Assembly (NCBI GenBank): GCA_011389855.1
Contig: JAABTM010000021.1
Coordinates: 1 to 33,915 of the forward strand
Reading direction: 5' to 3'
Origin: Desulfobacteraceae bacterium
GTDB taxonomy: Bacteria > Desulfobacterota > Desulfobacteria > Desulfobacterales > JAABSP01
Length of the DNA stretch: 33,915 nt
Positions 24,739 to 31,737 of the stretch are shown piece after piece (position 1 is the stretch's first letter; the number at the start of each line of letters is the position of its first letter). Under the pieces are notes generated by a model. That model was not told where the DNA came from, ran no database searches, and saw only the letters and a list, made by a program, of their open reading frames with translations. The position numbers and the translations under genes are program-made.

Positions 24739-25690
24739 CTACATGTTTTTGAGCTGTTCCACAAAGTCCGGCCACAATTTATAAAGCGGGTGGTCGGGCG
24801 CTTTCGGCAGCTCTTTGGTTTCGGCGAAAACCGCGGTCGCCAGGAAGGCCTTCGGCTTCGGCCACGGCCGGAATGATCCGCTCCGCGCCGGCCATGGGAC
24901 CTGAAAATATCATGTCGTGATAATAAAAAGCCGACAGACCCTCGAGAGCGGCATCCGTGGCGGCCCATCCATTGAAGCCCAACAACTCTCTGAAACGCTT
25001 CAAATCCATATAGGAGCCGTTGCTCGGCGCGCTGGATACCGGGAACCCCCATTTCTCCTTGATCATCCGGTTGGCGACTCCGCAAAAGGCCGCCGCGGGA
25101 CCGTTCATAACCGACGTATCCACGAAAATGGACTCGAATTCGGCGCCGACCTTGTCGATGGCGTCCAGCATTTTCTGGGTGCCGCTGATCCGTCCGGAGG
25201 GCATCTGGTCTTCCTGATCGAACGCAACCAGCAGGACGTGTTTTACGCCTATGTCGGCGATTTCCTTGACCTCGGTTTCCAGATCCTGTTCCCACACGGT
25301 CAGGCTGTTGTAAAACATCCGGTCCATCAGCCCTTTTTCAGCGCAATACTTGGCGCCCGCCAGTTTGGGCTTCATCACCCAGGCGTCGATGCAAAACGGC
25401 ATGGTGCTCTTTTCCGCCACAAAATCGATGTACCGTTCAAACTCCGCCCCGGTGTTGGCCACGATGTCGGCCATTCCCGGCACCCCGGTTTCCACGGAAA
25501 GGCGCTCCTGGTTCTTGAGCAATTCCTCGGCCCGCTTTTCATCGAACCCTTCCTTCCGCTTTCCCGAAAACACCTTGTCGCCCTTCTGAAAAATGGAACT
25601 GACGCAAACGCAGGGATACTCCCCGGGCTGCCCCCCGAATTTGACCCCGCCGACCTCGCATACTTTCTGCTCTCCGTCGATCCTGAACAT
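24739..25690 (-). CDS. MtrH-like methyltransferase (tetrahydrofolate/pterin:corrinoid), frameshifted near the end
   Basis: The protein looks like the MtrH family of pterin-linked corrinoid methyltransferases, a TIM barrel. It has FGGQPGEYPCVCVSSIFQKG, then TGVPGMADIVANTGAEFERY, FCIDAWVMKPKLAGAKYC and KHVLLVAFDQEDQMPSGR. It links the corrinoid protein to a C1 carrier. The ORF track ends at 24779 with an un-family-like tail. After IIPAVAEAE, dropping one G gives AFLATAVFAETKELPKAPDH and PLYKLWPDFVEQLKNM to a TAG at 24739, a sensible MtrH ending. So one extra G near 24848-24853 causes a frameshift (real or assembly error). It heads the main corrinoid operon, after the gap at 25691-25808. Confidence 0.85.
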
Positions 25691-25808
25691 CCTTGCCTCC
25701 TTGGTCTTGTGTTGCTCGGAATGGCGCTCGATGCGCTCTTGATACTATTTATACGTTACCCGTCTTATACCCCGCCACGGGAATGATGAATATCGTCTAA
25801 AAGTCGAT

Positions 25809-26429
25809 TTATTCGGACATGAAAGATGATTTAGAAGAACCGCCGCGACGATGGGGAGCGACGACGGACGGATATCGGGGCGCCACCTGAAACACGCAGG
25901 TCTCATCGCGCATCATTTTGCAATTCAGCTCCTCCACCCGGTAATACTCCGGGCACTGCTGGGCGATGACGGCCAGAACCCCGGCGATCCAGCCCCGGGA
26001 GAAATGACACCCCGGCGTATCCCGGCGGCCGTGTTTGGCCAGCCAGCCGGTCACATGGTGACTGGACGGGCTGACGATGCGCCATTGATCGGGTCCGTTT
26101 TTTTCGAAATGGATGATGCCCATTCCGCAATTCTGGTACAGGATCTCGGCCATTTCCAATCTGGATTTGACCGAGCGAATCATGGGATAGTCTCTCAGGT
26201 ACGCTTTAAAATCGCGATAAATGGCCTCCTCCGCCGACCGGCGGAGCAGATCGACGCCCGACTGTCCCAGGGCGTCTTCCAGGGTCTTTTGCAGGTTGAT
26301 GTTGTAATGGTGGCAATGCATGGCGATGGGTTGGCCCGACAGGACCACCCGGTGCGCATTCCGGTTCAGATCGCTTTTCCAGTTCGTCGTGGCCGTGCGC
26401 CGCCCATCCGACATCCGGGTGTTTGACAT
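25809..26429 (-). CDS. V4R (4-vinyl reductase-like) domain protein
   Basis: The 206-residue soluble protein has V4R features: a Cys/His-rich strand (IAMHCHHYNINLQKTLEDAL), a helical region, and the C-terminal GWIAGVLAVIAQQCPEYYRV then EELNCKMMRDETCVFQVAPR, matching the GxxxG, E-x-C and C-x-F pattern. V4R domains sense small hydrophobic ligands or metals. This stand-alone version between a CobW gene (divergent) and the main corrinoid operon (same direction) could be a sensor or a cofactor-binding protein. There is no DNA-binding domain. A variant Ser/Lys-rich tail is present. Confidence 0.75.
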   Translation of the reverse strand: MSNTRMSDGRRTATTNWKSDLNRNAHRVVLSGQPIAMHCHHYNINLQKTLEDALGQSGVDLLRRSAEEAIYRDFKAYLRDYPMIRSVKSRLEMAEILYQNCGMGIIHFEKNGPDQWRIVSPSSHHVTGWLAKHGRRDTPGCHFSRGWIAGVLAVIAQQCPEYYRVEELNCKMMRDETCVFQVAPRYPSVVAPHRRGGSSKSSFMSE

Positions 26430-26530
26430 GGCTTCCGTTCCTCTCTATATTTCTTTGCGCGCCGGGTCGGAAACGCCCGACCCGGAATGGTCGCCTTACG
26501 AATCGCCGTTGTAACGACTGGAGAAAAAAG

Positions 26531-27520
26531 ATGAAGACGCCGAACCGCGACGCCCATGACCCGTCCCACCCCGAAACGGCCTCGGTCCTCCTGCTCTCCG
26601 GGTTTCTGGGGTCGGGGAAGACCACCCTGCTGAAACGCATTCTCTCATGGCAAACGGACCTGTCGAATACCGTCGTTCTCGTCAACGAATTCGGCGATGT
26701 GGGCATCGACGGCGCGTTGCTGGAAGCGTCCGGATCGGGCGTCGTCGAACTGACCAGCGGGTGCATCTGCTGCACCCTGAGCGCCGATCTCCAACAGTCT
26801 CTGAGAGACATCCTCGACCGCTTCAATCCCCGGCGAATTTTTATTGAATCCACCGGGGTGGCCGACCCGACGGCCATCATCAGCGCCCTCGACGACGCGG
26901 ATCTGGCCGGGCGGATGAGATTGGAAAAGATCGTCACGGTGCTGGACGCCGATTACTGGGAAGCGCGGGAGAATTTCGGATCGCTGTTCTACCGTCAGCT
27001 GGAGACCGCTCACATGATTCTGCTCAACAAGATCGATCTCATCGCCCCGGAGATGATCCCCCGGTTCCTGGAAGAGATCCATGCTCTCCTGCCGGGCTGC
27101 CAGGTCGTGCCCACCGTCCGTTGCGCCATCGACCCGGAAACCCTCTGGACGCCCGCCGCGCCACGGAAAGCCTTCCTCAAGCCGATGCACCTTTTCCGGG
27201 CGTTCACCCCGGATCATGAGGAGGACAGCAGTTCATCGGCGGCGTCGGCCGCTCCATTTGCCACCTTCTCTTTCGAAGACCGCCGGATCATGGATGAAAC
27301 CGCCTTTCAGGGGTTTCTCGATGCGCTGCCGTGGGAGGTATTCCGGGTGAAAGGTCCGGTGCGTTTCTCTGATCGGATCCGACTGATCAATTTCGTCGGC
27401 GGCAAAGGCGAGTGGTCGGACTGGACCGGCGAACCCGTTACGCGGCTGGCCTTCATCGGGTGGCGGGTCGATGGCGAGGCGATCCAGGACCGTCTTGCCC
27501 GGTGCATCGCTGCCCCCTGA
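26531..27520 (+). CDS. CobW-family GTPase
   Basis: The 329-residue COG0523 protein has Walker A LSGFLGSGKTTLLKRILSW, VVLVNEFGDVGIDGALLE, the metal site LTSGCICCTLSADLQQSLRD with the complete CxCC, FIESTGVADPTAIIS and ILLNKIDLIAPE. The CobW C-terminal domain ends in GKGEWSDWTGEPVTRLAFIG. I start it at ATG 26531 after GGAGAAAAAAG, because the longer ORF-track N-terminus reads into the divergent promoter region. It is divergent from the V4R gene, so the 100-bp gap between them probably holds two promoters. The role is likely to be metal or cobamide supply. Confidence 0.9.
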   Translation: MKTPNRDAHDPSHPETASVLLLSGFLGSGKTTLLKRILSWQTDLSNTVVLVNEFGDVGIDGALLEASGSGVVELTSGCICCTLSADLQQSLRDILDRFNPRRIFIESTGVADPTAIISALDDADLAGRMRLEKIVTVLDADYWEARENFGSLFYRQLETAHMILLNKIDLIAPEMIPRFLEEIHALLPGCQVVPTVRCAIDPETLWTPAAPRKAFLKPMHLFRAFTPDHEEDSSSSAASAAPFATFSFEDRRIMDETAFQGFLDALPWEVFRVKGPVRFSDRIRLINFVGGKGEWSDWTGEPVTRLAFIGWRVDGEAIQDRLARCIAAP

Positions 27521-27535
27521 CACACACCGACGGCA

Positions 27536-28282
27536 TCAAAACGGGGCCGTCGCCTTTGCCAGCAGTTTCTCCAGCCGGGCGTCGGATTTTTTTTGGATCA
27601 GATCCTTGATCACGGCGTACTTGTTGAGATCGGCCTTGAGGCGCCCCCATACCAACGAGGCCATGAGCATGCTGAAATCCGACCCATAGCCGTCTTCGAA
27701 ACAGCGTTTCATCTCCGGATGCGCGTCATCCAGTCCGTGGACCCGGGACAGGAGATCCATCAGCCGGGAATCCGGAGGCGGCGTGCTTCCCGACACCGTC
27801 ACCTTGTCGCAGTATTCCATTTCATGGGTCGCCGTTTCCTCCGGCAACTCGATGCCATAGCGTCGCCACATGGCGACGAGGGCCTTTTTGCCTTCCCGGC
27901 TCTGAGCCGTCCCCTGCCGGCCCCACTCGATGCTCCATATGCCGTAGGCCCGGCAGGCGAAGGGTCGGAACTCGTAATTCCCGCACCCGCCGTCATCGGC
28001 GAGAAACGGACAATGCCCGCGCCGCGCCGGATTGGAGAGGAAGAATCCGAGAAACCGCCGAACGGCGGCGTCCCGGTCCTCCCGCGGCAATTCGGCGATA
28101 CATCGAAACCATTGCAGGGCTTCCACCCAGGTCATCTGGGGTAAAAACAGGCAGCATTCCCCGGGGCGGTCGCAACGGCATTGGGTTTCCGGCAGCAAAC
28201 CATACAGGGCCTGCAATTTTCCAAATCGCGGCTCGGCCGCCTCGATTCCCGTCTGGATTTCCTCGACGCCGATCACCGTCAT
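27536..28282 (-). CDS. YkgJ-family Cys-cluster (Fe-S or zinc) protein
   Basis: The 248-residue protein has the YkgJ pattern. A first Cys set (ETQCRCDRPGECCLFLP) is followed by GHCPFLADDGGCGNYEFRPF and FACRAYGIWS, like the C-C-C-CxxRP-xxC arrangement of this family, which is thought to bind an Fe-S cluster or zinc. The rest is helical. Its function is unknown; it ends the minus-strand redox gene set and converges with the CobW gene just 15 bases away. It follows the SMC-like gene after 22 nt. Confidence 0.7.
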   Translation of the reverse strand: MTVIGVEEIQTGIEAAEPRFGKLQALYGLLPETQCRCDRPGECCLFLPQMTWVEALQWFRCIAELPREDRDAAVRRFLGFFLSNPARRGHCPFLADDGGCGNYEFRPFACRAYGIWSIEWGRQGTAQSREGKKALVAMWRRYGIELPEETATHEMEYCDKVTVSGSTPPPDSRLMDLLSRVHGLDDAHPEMKRCFEDGYGSDFSMLMASLVWGRLKADLNKYAVIKDLIQKKSDARLEKLLAKATAPF

Positions 28283-28304
28283 CGGCGCGCCTTTCCGTCC
28301 GTTT

Positions 28305-29294
28305 TCAGCAACATTTGTAAAGCCTCAACAGTTTCTTATCCATCAAAAAATAAAATTTCATAAAAGACGACCCGTCCGGCCGTGTGCGGACCCCGTGGAG
28401 GGAATCGGCCAGTTCGATGGTGGCGCGCAGATGGGTGATCATGATGAGTTGCGTACGGGTGGAAACGTCCTTCAGAAACGCCTGCATGGATTTATGGTGC
28501 GTGTAGTCCAGGGAGGGTTCCACTTCGTCCAGAAGATAGAAAGGGCTCTGGAGTTGCCCGAACAACGCCAGCTTCAGGGCAAGACTGGTGACGGCTTTCT
28601 GGCCTCCGGAAAGCTGGTGGGGCCGGAGTCGTCGGTCGCCCGACATGGACATCCGGAGGTCCAGACTTTTGTCGCCGTTCCGGGCGCTCAGATCCAGCGC
28701 GACCTCGGCCTCCGGCATCAGGTAGCCCATATACCGCTTCAGCCGGCGGGCGAGCCGGTCCTGCAAATCGCCGGGGAGATCCTCGCCGGCATCGAGATCC
28801 ATCAGGGAACAGACGGCCTCGAAGCGACGGCGGGGCGCCATGTAGAGCAGATCGTTGATCTGTTCCTGCCGGATAATGGTTTTGAGGGCGTCTTTTGTCT
28901 GAAAATCCGAGAGCCGCCCGCGATAGTCCTCGGGGGCGACCTCCTCGTCGTCAAGGGTGAACCGCTCACGGCCGTCCCGGGTCATTTCCCGGCTCACAGT
29001 CAGGCCGGCGGCGTCTTTTTCCTGACTTTCCTTAAAGGTCAAAAGGACTTTCACCCGAGGGGCGGGCGGTTGGGTTTTGTTCCCGCCGAAGAAAAGGTCG
29101 TCGGGCTCGTAGCAGCGCAGGCGAAAAAGGGAATCCTCCCCCATGGCCCAGACGATGGCGTCCAGGATGTTCGATTTTCCCACGCCGTTGTTGCCCATGA
29201 TGACGCTGATGCCGGGATGAAACCGCATTTCGGTTTCCTCGGAAAACGATTTGAAGCCCTCGATGCGCACATCTTCAAGATGCATGGTCGCCAT
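28305..29294 (-). CDS. Headless (coiled-coil-free) SMC-like ATPase
   Basis: About 329 residues carry the two halves of an SMC-type ABC ATPase with almost no coiled coil between them. It starts MATMHLEDVRIEGFKSF, then has Walker A IMGNNGVGKSNILDAIVWAM and the SMC-specific SLFRLRCYEPDDLFFGGN. After only about 130 residues come the signature HQLSGGQKAVTSLALKLALF, Walker B FYLLDEVEPSLD and the D-loop/H-motif IMITHLRATIEL. SMC proteins normally have about 1,000 residues. Its ATG (29294) lies within the end of the Sec thioredoxin gene, so the two are coupled. The role is unclear; DNA binding or a sensor ATPase function is possible. Confidence 0.8.
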   Translation of the reverse strand: MATMHLEDVRIEGFKSFSEETEMRFHPGISVIMGNNGVGKSNILDAIVWAMGEDSLFRLRCYEPDDLFFGGNKTQPPAPRVKVLLTFKESQEKDAAGLTVSREMTRDGRERFTLDDEEVAPEDYRGRLSDFQTKDALKTIIRQEQINDLLYMAPRRRFEAVCSLMDLDAGEDLPGDLQDRLARRLKRYMGYLMPEAEVALDLSARNGDKSLDLRMSMSGDRRLRPHQLSGGQKAVTSLALKLALFGQLQSPFYLLDEVEPSLDYTHHKSMQAFLKDVSTRTQLIMITHLRATIELADSLHGVRTRPDGSSFMKFYFLMDKKLLRLYKCC

Positions 29295-29583
29295 CCGTGT
29301 TTTTCTGGTGATAACGGCGTCGGATTTCCTCGGCCAGTTCTTCCTGCATGGGGATCTGAGACACATACACCAAGTCGTCGTCCAGGGCCACGCTGGGCAA
29401 GGACTTGGCCTTCAGCTCTCTGAACCGGTGAACGCCTTCACGGGTTCGCATATCCCATTCATGCACTTCCATCAACGCCTGAATGTCTTCCGGTAAAACC
29501 TTTACCGATTCCGCCATGTAGACGCAGGCGGTTCACTGCCTGAAATCGGTCAGCAACACATCCACGCACACTTTTTGCTCCAT
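29275..29583 (-). CDS. Selenocysteine-containing thioredoxin-like protein (UxxC)
   Basis: The ORF track shows only codons 24-102 (29275-29517). An ATG at 29583, preceded by a strong GGGGGAG site, starts MEQKVCVDVLLTDFRQ, then TGA (Sec, codon 17), then TACVYMAESVKVLPED and the rest. This aligns residue for residue with the Cys protein at 18212 (VLTLDSVQ-C-AACGYMMESIAAL), so U replaces the first Cys of CxxC. The full product has 102 residues. A perfect 7-bp hairpin with GGU loop follows the UGA at 25 nt. The protein is probably a redox or peroxide-reactive thioredoxin-like enzyme of unknown target. Its end overlaps the SMC-like gene. Confidence 0.85.
29491..29507 (-). promoter_or_regulatory. 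Candidate bacterial SECIS hairpin (thioredoxin-like gene)
   Basis: CGGUAAA-GGU-UUUACCG is a perfect 7-bp stem with a GGU triloop. The loop begins 32 nt after the UGA, still within the reported bacterial SECIS window. The same GGU apex appears in the other two candidates. Confidence 0.7.
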
Positions 29584-29789
29584 AATCTCCCCCGGGGAAT
29601 CATTTGCAGGTCAAGGACGGTGGTTTTTCCGGCCAGATCGAACCGCAGCATCTGGGGGAGGCGCATGAGGCGATCCCTTTGGATGGGGTCCATTTTTGGC
29701 CAGCCGGGCGGTTCCGCTCCCTCGGCGAATCGCCAGTCCGCTTCCCCCTGAACGCACTGGACGCCTTGTTTGTCCAGCATCCGGATCAT
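29550..29789 (-). CDS. Small unknown protein, start uncertain
   Basis: The 79-residue ORF MIRMLDKQGVQCVQGEADWR and onward ends in SKKCAWMCC; it is unrecognised. The frame remains open and protein-like upstream (KITGDAPQNKE) to a TGA, while an ATG at 29842 in another frame reads MFENSAE and would join it by one base shift. So the true start may lie further upstream with a frameshift. Its 3' end overlaps the start of the Sec thioredoxin gene by 34 bases. It may still be a real small gene of the redox set; confidence is modest. Confidence 0.45.
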   Translation of the reverse strand: MIRMLDKQGVQCVQGEADWRFAEGAEPPGWPKMDPIQRDRLMRLPQMLRFDLAGKTTVLDLQMIPRGRLWSKKCAWMCC

Positions 29790-29848
29790 TTCTTTGTTTT
29801 GCGGGGCGTCGCCGGTGATTTTTCCGCGGAATTTTCAAACATGGCGGG

Positions 29849-30466
29849 CTAGTCCCCGACCCGGCCGAGCATGCCGTTCAAGCAGTCCCGCAGCTCATCC
29901 GTGCCCGGAATGTGGTCGAAGGCCAGCCGGCCGTCGATGAACAGAGAGGGGACCGGCGGCAGCTTCCCAAAAATCCGGGCCAGCTCATCGAATCGGACGG
30001 CCCCTTCCTTTCGGGTCAACACCACTTTTTCCCATTTCAAGGCGCCGTTGAACTCGGGGGCGACTTCCTCCACCACTCGGGTCATGTATTCGCAGGGCAC
30101 ACAGTGGGAACCTTCATGAAGAATTTCCAAATGGATGGCTTCTCTTTTCCCGATCGCCTCCTCAATGACTTCCTCCAGTTCAAACATGGGCGGAATCGCG
30201 TCAAAAACCAACTCGCCGTTAATAAACAGGGAAGGGACCGGGGCCACGCGGCAATGCTTATGCACCGCGTCTTCGCCGTAAAGTTCACAGGACAATTGAA
30301 GAAACCGCTTTTTTCCCTCGCCCTTCATGAAATCCACCCGGCGATAGTCCACGCGGTCGGCGTATCGGGGCAGGATTTCAAGGACGGTCTGATCCATATA
30401 AAAACAGGGGAGACAATAGTCGGCCTTGTACATCACCTCGATCACCACTTTTTTTCCCGGTTTCAC
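29849..30466 (-). CDS. Tandem double-domain thioredoxin-like protein
   Basis: The 205-residue protein is an internal duplication. The first domain has VMYKADYCLPCFYMDQTVLE and then VAPVPSLFINGELVFDAIPP. The second has LHEGSHCVPCEYMTRVVEEV and then LPPVPSLFIDGRLAFDHIPG. Each half has its own CxPC active site and cis-Pro strand, similar in layout to the single-domain proteins at 18212 and 29275. It is probably a dithiol relay. No signal peptide is visible, so it is cytoplasmic. It is first in the minus-strand redox set, and its promoter should lie in 30467-30680. Confidence 0.82.
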   Translation of the reverse strand: MKPGKKVVIEVMYKADYCLPCFYMDQTVLEILPRYADRVDYRRVDFMKGEGKKRFLQLSCELYGEDAVHKHCRVAPVPSLFINGELVFDAIPPMFELEEVIEEAIGKREAIHLEILHEGSHCVPCEYMTRVVEEVAPEFNGALKWEKVVLTRKEGAVRFDELARIFGKLPPVPSLFIDGRLAFDHIPGTDELRDCLNGMLGRVGD

Positions 30467-30798
30467 GCCGGTTTTCCTTTCGGGTCGATTTTATGACAAC
30501 CCTTTAAATTTCCTATTGACCAATGCCGCTGTAAACGGCTTTGCACATCCCCGAAACGCCGCCCCTGATTCTTTTCCTGGAAATCTATATCACGGATGCC
30601 GATGCGTTGACAGTCAACCCGAAGTCGATTTTTTATCGTCTTCCGGTTGAATTTTGCCGTCTCCCATGGAAAGGGGCGGGCTGCTGATTGACAAATCCCC
30701 CGGCTTGAATTAGTCAATCAGTGTCGCTCACCGCGGCCGATCTCTGTTGAGAGCGGATTCTTTTCGACATTCACAGAACGGGCAAGAAAATCAAATTT
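30467..30798. promoter_or_regulatory. Divergent intergenic region with likely promoters
   Basis: This 332-bp gap separates the minus-strand redox genes from the plus-strand importer genes. I see TTGACA-like boxes at about 30608 and 30688 and an 8-bp inverted repeat (listed separately). I looked for a cobalamin riboswitch in front of the importer and found no convincing B12-box or conserved core. No gene is supported here. Confidence 0.5.
30685..30720. promoter_or_regulatory. Inverted-repeat operator candidate
   Basis: TGATTGAC, a 20-base spacer and GTCAATCA form a perfect 8-bp inverted repeat. It contains a TTGACA-like -35 box and lies about 80 bp before the importer start, a good place for a dimeric regulator. 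There is no direct evidence of binding. Confidence 0.45.
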
Positions 30799-31737
30799 AT
30801 GGGAGCCATGCAAATGGGAACAATTCGGCACGCCGTCCAGCCGGCGGTGGGAGGGATGTGCCTGTGCCTCATCATCATGTTGGCGACGGTTTCAAACGGA
30901 TGGGCGCGGGAGATCATCGCCACCGATCAACGCGGCCGGGAAATCCATCTGGCCCATCCCCCCCGGCGAATCGTCACCCTGGCCCCCAGCATCACGGAAA
31001 TCGTTTTTTATCTGGGATTGGGCGACCGGGTAGTGGGCGTGACCCGGTTCAGCGATTATCCCCCCGAGGCGGGTCTGAAACCCAAAGTGGGCGCTTTCAC
31101 CGATTTAAATGTGGAGCGGATCATCACCCTGACCCCGGATCTCGTCCTGGGCACCAAAAACGGGAACCGTCCGGGGGCCGTTCGGCTGATGGAAGGGGCC
31201 GGATTGACGGTCTTCATCCTGGACGCCAAAGATCTGGAGGGGGTGCTGACGACCCTCGTGGCGGTGGGGCGACTGGGCGGCATCGCCGACACGGCGCACC
31301 GGATGGCCGGGGAATTGGAACAGCGCGTCGATCATATCCGGCGGAAAGTGCGATCAAAACCGAAACCCGGCGTCTTTTTCCAGGTCAGTCCCAGGCCCAT
31401 CATGACCATCAACCATGAGACGTTTCTCCACGATCTCATCTCCCTGGCCGGTGGGCGCAACATCGCCGCCGACGCCCCCATCAAATATCCCCGGTTCAGC
31501 ATCGAGGAAGTGATTCAACAAAAACCCGAGGTCATCATCATCGCCGGCATGAAGCAGGGACCACAGCTCGACGAAGCCCGGCGCCGGTGGTTGACCCTGC
31601 CCCTGATCCCCGCGGTGAAAAACGGCCGGGTGCATCTCATCGACTCCGATCTGACCAACCGGCCGTCGCCCCGCATCGTCCAGGGCCTGGAAATCCTGGC
31701 CCGCCTGATTCACCCGGAAATCCAATGGGACGACTAG
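30799..31737 (+). CDS. BtuF/FecB-type periplasmic binding protein
   Basis: The protein of about 312 residues is a cluster A-II binding protein. It has a signal peptide (VGGMCLCLIIMLATVSNGWA), then RRIVTLAPSITEIVFYLGLG and DRVVGVTRFSDYPPEAGL, and ITLTPDLVLG with TKNGNRP, which fits BtuF-type proteins. It binds a corrinoid or iron chelate in the periplasm. Several ATGs are close together (30799, 30808, 30814); the last one has GGGAG upstream. Given all the corrinoid enzymes here, vitamin B12 or another cobamide is the likely ligand, but siderophore cannot be excluded. It overlaps the permease gene. Confidence 0.82.
   Translation: MGAMQMGTIRHAVQPAVGGMCLCLIIMLATVSNGWAREIIATDQRGREIHLAHPPRRIVTLAPSITEIVFYLGLGDRVVGVTRFSDYPPEAGLKPKVGAFTDLNVERIITLTPDLVLGTKNGNRPGAVRLMEGAGLTVFILDAKDLEGVLTTLVAVGRLGGIADTAHRMAGELEQRVDHIRRKVRSKPKPGVFFQVSPRPIMTINHETFLHDLISLAGGRNIAADAPIKYPRFSIEEVIQQKPEVIIIAGMKQGPQLDEARRRWLTLPLIPAVKNGRVHLIDSDLTNRPSPRIVQGLEILARLIHPEIQWDD

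Noticed and set aside
29835-29837. TGA upstream of the 29550-29789 ORF as a fourth Sec codon
   Set aside because: There is no start codon in frame close upstream, no homologue in the window with Cys there and no convincing hairpin; a frameshift is a simpler idea.
30467-30798. Cobalamin riboswitch before the importer genes
   Set aside because: I found no B12-box or conserved core; an RNA-family search would be decisive. The same holds for the region before the Cbi genes.
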